A stretch of 16,875 nt of DNA from Methanoculleus marisnigri (GTDB lineage: Archaea; Halobacteriota; Methanomicrobia; Methanomicrobiales; Methanoculleaceae), in contig DASQ01000149.1 in NCBI GenBank assembly GCA_002503885.1, positions 1 through 16,875 on the forward strand, given 5' to 3'. The notes beneath the pieces were generated by a model. That model ran no database searches and had not been told where the DNA came from. It saw only the letters and a list, made by a program, of their open reading frames with translations. A program made the translations under genes and the position numbers. Shown here piece by piece: positions 6,376 to 11,580 of this stretch (position 1 is the stretch's first letter; each line of letters begins with the position of its first letter).

Positions 6376-6700
6376 ATGTTTCCGTGTCGCACGAACCGCC
6401 GAGTTGGTTCTCTTCGCGGATCTGCGCGCAGATTTCGCATATCCTGGCGGCGAGGTCGTCCACCTGGCCGGCCTTGAGGTCCCGTGCAAGCCGGTTGAGC
6501 GACGCTTTCACCTCGCCCTCAAAGACGATCCGGTACCCCCGCTTCCCGGTGCGGTACTGGGAGATCGCCGACGGCGTCATATCGAGAAGGCGGGCGGCCT
6601 CCAGCTGGGAGACGCCTATTTTATTCAGTTCTTCCGCGATCGCAGCACGGATTGCGGGCAACACATTCCATACAATCAACTGGCAGGGGAGTTTCATCAT
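6374..6700 (-). CDS. XRE-family transcriptional regulator with C-terminal cysteines (COG2522-like)
   Basis: This 108-residue DNA-binding protein has a helix-turn-helix at about 31-55 (SQLEAARLLDMTPSAISQYR). The N-terminal MKLPCQLIVWNVLPAIRA and a C-terminal ICEICAQIR are typical of archaeal COG2522-type regulators. Cysteines at 6, 88, 91 and 104 could bind an Fe-S cluster or zinc, giving a way to sense Fe-S or sulfur status; this is inference. It is the first gene of an operon with larE, sufS and fdhD and is divergent from nifS. The palindrome in the shared promoter recurs upstream of nadA and the radical SAM gene, so this protein is the best candidate to bind it and to autoregulate. Two ATGs are adjacent (6700 and 6697); MKLPC at 6697 best fits the family. 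Confidence 0.8.
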   Translation of the reverse strand: MMKLPCQLIVWNVLPAIRAAIAEELNKIGVSQLEAARLLDMTPSAISQYRTGKRGYRIVFEGEVKASLNRLARDLKAGQVDDLAARICEICAQIREENQLGGSCDTET

Positions 6701-6731
6701 ACCACAACATTTAATGGTTCCTGAGCGAATC

Positions 6732-6757
6732 TAACATTGATGTTAACAATTGTTAAC
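6732..6757. promoter_or_regulatory. Palindromic operator, site 3 (regulator/nifS divergent promoter)
   Basis: GTTAACAATTGTTAAC at 6742-6757 is a perfect 16-base palindrome and the best copy of the CAATTG-centred motif seen at 928-941 and 2357-2376. It overlaps a second inverted repeat, TAACAT-TG-ATGTTA at 6732-6745. The region therefore holds three consecutive half-sites (TAACA, TGTTAACA, TGTTAA) that could bind more than one dimer. The site lies 42-55 bases upstream of the regulator start and 56 bases upstream of the nifS ATG, well placed to control both directions. Confidence 0.72.
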
Positions 6758-6812
6758 TTTGACTTCGGAGAACAAATACCTTTGCGCAGGGCCGGGATAC
6801 GGTGTGAGCATC

Positions 6813-7988
6813 ATGGCTGACGGGAGATCACGGTCGGTCTACATGGACCATGCGGCGACGACGCCGACGCGGTCGGAGGTCGTCGAAGCGATGCTCCCCT
6901 GCTTCACGGAGCGGTTCGGGAACCCCTCCTCGATCTATGCCCTCGCCCGTGAGGCGCAGGTGACGATGGAGAGGGCGCGAGGGCGAGTGGCGGAGGCGAT
7001 CGGGGCCCGGCCGGAGAATATCTTCTTCACCTCCGGGGGGACCGAGGCCGATAACTGGGCGATCAAAGGGGTGGCAGCGGCGAACCGGAAGCGCGGCGAC
7101 CACATCGTCACCTCCTCGATCGAGCACCACGCGGTCCTCCACCCCTGCCAGGCCCTCGAGAAGCAGGGCTACCGGGTCACCTACCTCCCCGTGGACGAGT
7201 TCGGCCTGGTCGACCCGGCGGCGGTCGAGGAGGCGATCACCGACAAAACCATCCTCGTCTCGGTGATGGCCGCTAACAACGAGATCGGGACGATCCAGCC
7301 GATCCGTGCCATCGCGGAGATCGCGCACGACCACGGTGTCCCGTTCCATACCGACGCCGTCCAGGCGATCGGGGCGGTGCCGATCGCCGTGGATGCAATG
7401 GGGATCGATCTCCTCTCGCTCTCGGCCCACAAGTTCTACGGCCCGAAGGGGACGGGAGCGCTCTATATCCGGCGGGGAACCCGCATAACGACGTTCATGG
7501 ACGGCGGGGCGCAGGAGCGGGGCCGCCGGGCCGGGACCGAGAACGTCCCCGGTATCGTTGGGCTCGGGAAGGCGATCGAACTTGCGACCGCCGATATCGA
7601 GGGACGCAACCGCCGGATAGTCGAGATGCGGGACCGGCTGATCCGGGGGATCCTGGAGACGATCCCCGACACCCGGTTGAACGGCCACCCGGTCGAGCGG
7701 CTCGCAAACAACGTCAACGTCGCGTTCCGCTACGTCGAGGGGGAGTCGATCCTGCTCATGCTCGACGCGCTCGGCATCGCCGCCTCCACCGGGAGTGCCT
7801 GCACCTCGGCGTCGCTTGAGCCCTCGCACGTCCTGACCGCCTGCGGCCTCCCTCACGAGGAGGCGCACGGCTCGCTCCGGCTCACCCTCGGCCACCGGAA
7901 CACTGATGACGACGTTGATTACGTTCTTTCCGTCCTTCCCCGGGTGATCGAGCGGCTGCGGAAGATGTCGCCGCTCACCCCCGGATGA
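6813..7988 (+). CDS. NifS/IscS-type (class I) cysteine desulfurase
   Basis: This PLP enzyme mobilises sulfur from cysteine for Fe-S cluster assembly. The 391-residue sequence starts YMDHAATTPTRSEVVEAM, then FGNPSSIYALAREA, FFTSGGTEADNWAIKG (71-86), SSIEHHAVLHP with the PLP histidine (101-111), MAANNEIGTIQPI (152-164), DAVQAIG, the Schiff-base lysine K207 in SAHKFYGPKG, RAGTENVPGIVG, and the catalytic cysteine C330 in STGSACTSASLEPSHVL, a class I active-site loop. I chose ATG 6813 over the upstream TTG 6750 because the latter lies inside the operator palindrome and the extra residues are not family-like. The iscU-like gene follows with a stop/start overlap, so both act together. This desulfurase may also feed the moeB-moaD-moaE genes downstream. 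Confidence 0.92.
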   Translation: MADGRSRSVYMDHAATTPTRSEVVEAMLPCFTERFGNPSSIYALAREAQVTMERARGRVAEAIGARPENIFFTSGGTEADNWAIKGVAAANRKRGDHIVTSSIEHHAVLHPCQALEKQGYRVTYLPVDEFGLVDPAAVEEAITDKTILVSVMAANNEIGTIQPIRAIAEIAHDHGVPFHTDAVQAIGAVPIAVDAMGIDLLSLSAHKFYGPKGTGALYIRRGTRITTFMDGGAQERGRRAGTENVPGIVGLGKAIELATADIEGRNRRIVEMRDRLIRGILETIPDTRLNGHPVERLANNVNVAFRYVEGESILLMLDALGIAASTGSACTSASLEPSHVLTACGLPHEEAHGSLRLTLGHRNTDDDVDYVLSVLPRVIERLRKMSPLTPG

Positions 7989-8002
7989 CACGAGTGATCA
8001 CT

Positions 8003-8392
8003 ATGTACAGCGAACGAGTCATGGACCATTTCACGAACCCCCGGAACATGGGGGAGATCCCGGATGCGGACGGTATCGGCGAGGTCGGGAACCCGGCCTG
8101 CGGCGACATCATGCGGATAACCCTCCGGATCGAAGAGAACAGGATCGTGGACGCAAAGTTCAAGACCTTCGGGTGTGCCGCCGCCATCGCGTCGAGCTCG
8201 ATGGCCACCGAGCTCATCAGGGGAAAGACCCTTGACGAGGCGTGGGCGGTCACCAACCGGGCGGTTGCCGAGGCGCTGGAGGGGCTGCCCCCCCAGAAGG
8301 TCCACTGCTCGGTCCTCGCCGAAGAGGGGATCCACAAGGCGATCGACGACTACCGGACACGGCACGGGATGCCTGCGAAGAGTGGAGAATAA
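8003..8392 (+). CDS. IscU/NifU-type Fe-S cluster scaffold
   Basis: This is the scaffold on which iron and NifS-derived sulfur assemble into [2Fe-2S]/[4Fe-4S] clusters. The 129-residue protein from ATG 8003 has MYSERVMDHFTNPRN, GEVGNPACGDIMRI (C33, D35), KTFGCAAAIASSSMATELI (C58) and KVHCSVLAEEGI (C102), the three cysteines and aspartate that bind the cluster. It is the short U-type domain only, without the C-terminal NifU domain. An ATG at 7985 overlapping the nifS stop (ATGA) would add six residues; GAGTGATC before 8003 and the family's MYSE start favour 8003. HscA/HscB chaperones are not in the window. Confidence 0.92.
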   Translation: MYSERVMDHFTNPRNMGEIPDADGIGEVGNPACGDIMRITLRIEENRIVDAKFKTFGCAAAIASSSMATELIRGKTLDEAWAVTNRAVAEALEGLPPQKVHCSVLAEEGIHKAIDDYRTRHGMPAKSGE

Positions 8393-8396
8393 CGAT

Positions 8397-9131
8397 ATGC
8401 TCCTTGAGCGTGAACGGGAGCGTTATTCCCGGCAGATCCTCCTCTTCGGCGAGGAGGGGCAGGAGCGGCTGAAGAAGGCGAAGGTCTTCATCGCCGGGGC
8501 AGGAGGCCTCGGCTGCCCGATCGCTCTCTACCTTGCGGTCGCGGGTATCGGGGAGATCCGTCTCGTGGACCGGGACATTGTGGACCTGACCAACCTGAAC
8601 AGGCAGGTCCTCCACCGGGAGAGCGACCTCGGCGAGTTGAAGGCCCGATCTGCGGAAGCGAAACTCCGGGAGGCAAACCCGGATATCCGGGTCGAGGCCC
8701 TTGCAGCGACCATCGACGAGACGAACGTCCGGGACCTGGTCGCCGGTGCCGACCTGATCGTGGACGCGATGGACAACTTTCCGACCCGCTACCTCCTGAA
8801 CCGGGAGGCGCTCCGGAGCGGCGTGCCGCTCATCCACGGTGCCATCCGGGGATTCGACGGTCAGGCGACGACCATCATCCCCGGCCGGACGGCCTGCCTC
8901 GAGTGCATCTTCCCGGAGGCCCCGCCCGGCGAGGTCTTCCCGGTCGTCGGGACGACCCCGGGGGTTATCGGCCTCATTCAGGCGAACGAAGCGATCAAGT
9001 ACATCACCGGGACCGGCGACCTCCTGTTGAACCGGCTTCTCCTCTGGGACGGGCTCGCGACGACGCTTGAGACGTTTGCCGTAGAGCGGCGGCCGGGGTG
9101 CCCTGCCTGCGGCGGGGAGGTGCGACCATGA
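8397..9131 (+). CDS. MoeB/ThiF/HesA-family E1-like adenylating enzyme
   Basis: This enzyme activates the C-terminal glycine of ubiquitin-like sulfur carriers by adenylation. The 244-residue protein has RYSRQILLFGEEGQ (9-22), the nucleotide site GAGGLG (34-39), LVDRDIVDLTNLNRQ (56-70), DAMDNFPTRY (123-132), PGVIG (188-192) and a structural zinc site C167-x2-C170 / C235-x2-C238. No cysteine stands in the VVGTTPG loop before PGVIG, so a Uba4-type E1 thioester seems unlikely and MoeB-type adenylation more so. There is no rhodanese domain. Its stop overlaps the moaD start (ATGA), so MoaD is its direct partner. As the only E1 here it probably also serves the ThiS-like protein at 2484. Confidence 0.9.
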   Translation: MLLERERERYSRQILLFGEEGQERLKKAKVFIAGAGGLGCPIALYLAVAGIGEIRLVDRDIVDLTNLNRQVLHRESDLGELKARSAEAKLREANPDIRVEALAATIDETNVRDLVAGADLIVDAMDNFPTRYLLNREALRSGVPLIHGAIRGFDGQATTIIPGRTACLECIFPEAPPGEVFPVVGTTPGVIGLIQANEAIKYITGTGDLLLNRLLLWDGLATTLETFAVERRPGCPACGGEVRP

Positions 9132-9400
9132 AGGTCCGGGTGAAGGCATTCGCCCGCTTCCGGGAGATCCTCGGGAGCGACCTCTCGATCGAGGTCCCCG
9201 ACGGAGCGACGATGGCAGCGGTTCTCGCCGCGCTCCGGGATCGTGCCGGAGGCGAAGGCGATGCAATCTTCGACGAGACCGGGGCGCTCCGGGCGCACGT
9301 CATCCTGATGCGGAACGGTAGACGGGTCAACAGAAACAACCTCGATACCCTCGCCGAAGGCGACGAGGTCGCCATCTTCCCGCCGGTTGCGGGCGGATGA
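9128..9400 (+). CDS. moaD: Molybdopterin synthase small subunit MoaD
   Basis: This 90-residue ubiquitin-fold sulfur carrier begins MKVRVKAFARFREILG and ends EVAIFPPVAGG, the standard MoaD C-terminus with the GG that is thiocarboxylated and inserted into MoaE. The start is ATG 9128, inside the moeB-like stop (ATGA overlap). A longer frame from 9098 would encode the MoeB-like C-terminus out of frame and is not credible. It supplies the dithiolene sulfurs of molybdopterin, needed for formate dehydrogenase and formylmethanofuran dehydrogenase in a methanogen. Confidence 0.92.
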   Translation: MKVRVKAFARFREILGSDLSIEVPDGATMAAVLAALRDRAGGEGDAIFDETGALRAHVILMRNGRRVNRNNLDTLAEGDEVAIFPPVAGG

Positions 9401-9416
9401 GGGGGGATACAGACAT

Positions 9417-9842
9417 ATGATTGATATTACCCGGGACGTCATCGACGCAGGTGTGATGATCGAGGCAGCGAAGAGGCCGGGTATGGGAGCCCTGGCCACC
9501 TTCTGCGGCGTTGTTCGGGACGACGACGGGGTGGAGCGGATAGAGCTGGAAGCCTACGAGGACGTCGCGGTCCGTGAACTGGAGACGATCCGCGACGAGG
9601 CGATGCGGGAGTTCCCGATCGAGTCGGTGGATATCGTCCACCGCGTAGGGTCCCTCCGGGTCGGCGAGACCATTCTCCTCGTCATCGTCGGAGCCGGGCA
9701 CCGGAAAGAGGCGTTCGCTGCCTGCGAGCATATCATCGACCGGCTCAAGCAGACCGTGCCGATCTGGAAGAAGGAGTTCTACCGGGACGGTGAACGGTGG
9801 GTGCCGGGGGATTACGGGAAGACCGCCGGCCCCGCGCAGTAG
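9417..9842 (+). CDS. moaE: Molybdopterin synthase catalytic subunit MoaE
   Basis: With MoaD it converts precursor Z (cPMP) to molybdopterin. The 141-residue protein from ATG 9417 has GALATFCGVVRDDDG, LEAYEDVAVRELETI, DIVHRVGSLRVGETILLVIV, GAGHRKEAFAACEHIID and the C-terminal PIWKKEFYRDGERWVPGD, whose lysine pair is part of the active site. GGGGGGAT (9401-9408) is a usable ribosome site. Sixteen bases separate it from moaD, so it closes the nifS-iscU-moeB-moaD-moaE run. A longer frame from 9387 overlaps moaD and lacks family support. Confidence 0.93.
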   Translation: MIDITRDVIDAGVMIEAAKRPGMGALATFCGVVRDDDGVERIELEAYEDVAVRELETIRDEAMREFPIESVDIVHRVGSLRVGETILLVIVGAGHRKEAFAACEHIIDRLKQTVPIWKKEFYRDGERWVPGDYGKTAGPAQ

Positions 9843-9914
9843 ACGGCCCCCGCCCTCCGGCCCGTGCCCGGGAGGTGAACCTTTTTCCCGCCGCACGCAA
9901 GAGATCCGATACCC

Positions 9915-10706
9915 ATGAACAGCGACCTGAAGACAGCCGTCCTCGATCGGTGCCGGAGGATGGAGATCCCGCTCGTCGGGATCGCGAGCACAGGCCGGTG
10001 GGAGAACCCGCCGTTTTTGCCCTGGATGCCGGAGGAGTTCTACCCGCAGTCGATCTTTCCGGAGGCCCGGTCGGTGATCGTCATCGGCCTCCCGGTCCAC
10101 CTCCCGGTGCTCGAGACCTCGCCCTCGATCTACTATCACGAGTTGTATAAGACTGTCAACACCCTGCTCGACCAGTACACCTACCGGCTCGCCTCCTTCC
10201 TCAACGACGAGGGCTACCCCTCGGTCTTCGTCCCCCGGGACGGCTACGGGAGCATCGCGGTGCTCAAAAAGAACCCCGTCGCCTTCTTCTCGCACCGTCA
10301 CGCCGCCCTCCTCGCGGGGCTCGGGACCTTCGGCGTGAACAACACCCTCCTCACGCCGGAGTACGGCCCCCGTGTCCGGTTCGGCTCGGTCCTCACCGCC
10401 GCAGACCTGCCGCAAGACCCCCTGCTGGAGAAGGATCTCTGCACCCGGTGCATGCTCTGCGTCCGCTCCTGCCCCGTGAGCGCGCTCGACGAGCGGGACT
10501 ACCCTGAGGGCCTCACCGATAAGGCGGCCTGCGCCGAAAACAGCGCTGAACTCGCCCGGCGCCACATCTCCCCCTGCGGGATCTGCATCAAAGTCTGCCC
10601 GGTGGGGGAGGACCGACGGCACTACGGCCGGGACGCTCCCGCCGGTGACCGGGATCCACGCTACCGGCGTGCCAGAGAGCACGTGCAGAAGTACGGCGGG
10701 CTGTAA
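9915..10706 (+). CDS. QueG-like protein with two [4Fe-4S] clusters (epoxyqueuosine-reductase-related)
   Basis: This 263-residue protein resembles the COG1600 group. It has RSVIVIGLP (52-60), SHRHAALLAGLGTFGVNNTLLTPEYGPRVRF (126-156) and a double-cluster ferredoxin domain CTRCMLCVRSCP (C176, C179, C182, C186) with CGICIKVCP (C221, C224, C228) and C206 as the likely eighth ligand. True QueG reduces epoxyqueuosine with cobalamin in bacteria. Archaea make archaeosine rather than queuosine, so the substrate here is unknown. A cobalamin- or flavin-linked redox role is possible but unproven. It lies 72 bases after moaE in the same direction; the gap has a T5 tract (9880-9884) and may contain its own promoter. 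Its two clusters make it a client of the upstream Fe-S genes. Confidence 0.8.
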   Translation: MNSDLKTAVLDRCRRMEIPLVGIASTGRWENPPFLPWMPEEFYPQSIFPEARSVIVIGLPVHLPVLETSPSIYYHELYKTVNTLLDQYTYRLASFLNDEGYPSVFVPRDGYGSIAVLKKNPVAFFSHRHAALLAGLGTFGVNNTLLTPEYGPRVRFGSVLTAADLPQDPLLEKDLCTRCMLCVRSCPVSALDERDYPEGLTDKAACAENSAELARRHISPCGICIKVCPVGEDRRHYGRDAPAGDRDPRYRRAREHVQKYGGL

Positions 10707-10727
10707 GCCCGCCAACGAAAAAAAGGA

Positions 10728-11426
10728 TTATTCTCCTTTCACTTTGCCTATCAACTGGTCCATGAGTTCCGGTGCCCGGTCGCGCATGCCGAGCCCGACG
10801 ATGATGGCAATCGCCGCACCGAGGCCGAGCCCGACTCCCCAGGCGACCGGGACGACGAAGACGTAGATGATCGAGAGGTCGATCAAGAGCTGCTGGAGCG
10901 CGAGGATGGCGACGACGAAGTAGAGAAACGCCCGCAGCAGCATCGCGATCAATCCGAAGCCCTGGATCTGCCGCGTCTCCCCCATGTTCTGGAGGATGTC
11001 GATCAGCCAGTCGATCAGGATGAATCCAGCGACCAGGATGATGATGAATGCGACGATGTTCGGGATATAGGCCACGATAGCCGCGACCGCCGCTGTCAGG
11101 GTCGGGATCTGGAGGACGCTGACCGCTGCGAGGATCGCGATGAGGTAGATGAACCAGCGGACGATGAGGTCGAAGAGGCGGCTTATGTTCATCGTGGATC
11201 GTTCAATCTGCTTGCCGGCCGATGTCTTTCGGAGTGCGTCGTCGACACCGAGTCGGTCGAGGAGTTCGGCAACGACCCTGCCGAGGATGCGTCCGATGAT
11301 CCAGCCGATGATCAGGATGATGATCGCTGCGATGAGGTTGGGTAGAAACAGAATGACGTTACGGGCCAGTTCTTCGACCGGCTCAAATGGCGCCAAAACC
11401 TGCGCCGTGAGGTCTCCATTTGCCAC
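10728..11426 (-). CDS. Conserved-TM-helix membrane protein (MscS-like, PF05552/CmpX type)
   Basis: This 232-residue, very hydrophobic protein has about five membrane segments (near 26-48, 85-106, 117-145, 160-183 and 186-211). The stretch LPNLIAAIIILIIGWIIGRI followed by LDRLGVDDALR, repeated in weaker form as YIPNIVAFIIILVAGFILID, is the duplicated 'conserved TM helix' of cyanobacterial and archaeal small mechanosensitive-channel-like proteins. It lacks the C-terminal beta domain of true MscS. The start is GTG 11426 with GGTGAT upstream and a strong TATA box at 11467-11460. It is a single-gene unit, convergent with the QueG-like gene. Confidence 0.8.
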   Translation of the reverse strand: MANGDLTAQVLAPFEPVEELARNVILFLPNLIAAIIILIIGWIIGRILGRVVAELLDRLGVDDALRKTSAGKQIERSTMNISRLFDLIVRWFIYLIAILAAVSVLQIPTLTAAVAAIVAYIPNIVAFIIILVAGFILIDWLIDILQNMGETRQIQGFGLIAMLLRAFLYFVVAILALQQLLIDLSIIYVFVVPVAWGVGLGLGAAIAIIVGLGMRDRAPELMDQLIGKVKGE

Positions 11427-11459
11427 GGTATATCACCGGGGGAAGGATATGGCAGGTAC

Positions 11460-11467
11460 TATATAAA
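11460..11467 (-). promoter_or_regulatory. TATA box for the MscS-like membrane protein gene
   Basis: TTTATATA on the minus strand, 34-41 bases upstream of GTG 11426, is a near-consensus archaeal TATA box. With the usual spacing of about 25 bases, transcription would begin about ten bases before the start codon, leaving room for the GGTGAT ribosome site. Confidence 0.65.
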
Positions 11468-11546
11468 TCTTGATGCCCCTGCGACCCGGGGGGCGGCAGG
11501 GTCTCCGTTGCCGGGGAGTGCGACTGGTCGCAGAGCAGGAGCATGA

Positions 11547-11563
11547 GAAGACCGAAGGTCTTC
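11547..11563. terminator. Hairpin downstream of the RND exporter gene
   Basis: GAAGACC-GAA-GGTCTTC forms a perfect 7-bp stem with a 3-base loop, 18-34 bases past the exporter stop codon. No strong T-run follows on the minus strand, so it may be a processing or 3'-end stabilising structure rather than a classic terminator. Confidence 0.35.
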
Positions 11564-11580
11564 GAAGGATGGCGGAGAGG

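Noticed and set aside
6750..6812. TTG start at 6750 for nifS
   Set aside because: It lies inside the operator palindrome and upstream of the likely TATA region; the added 21 residues do not resemble the family.
6828..9266. Long minus-strand frames opposite nifS, iscU and the E1 gene
   Set aside because: Shadow frames with no motif; the plus-strand genes are complete with catalytic residues.
9843..9914. Extra small gene after the GGAGGTGA at about 9870
   Set aside because: A strong ribosome-site-like sequence occurs, but no start codon follows at a suitable distance and no open frame fits; the next gene starts about 40 bases on.
9327..10715. Long minus-strand open frame (462 codons) opposite moaE and the QueG-like gene
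   Set aside because: It is antisense to two well-supported genes, is rich in Arg/Gly/Asp/Pro as expected of G+C-rich shadow frames, and has no recognisable motif.
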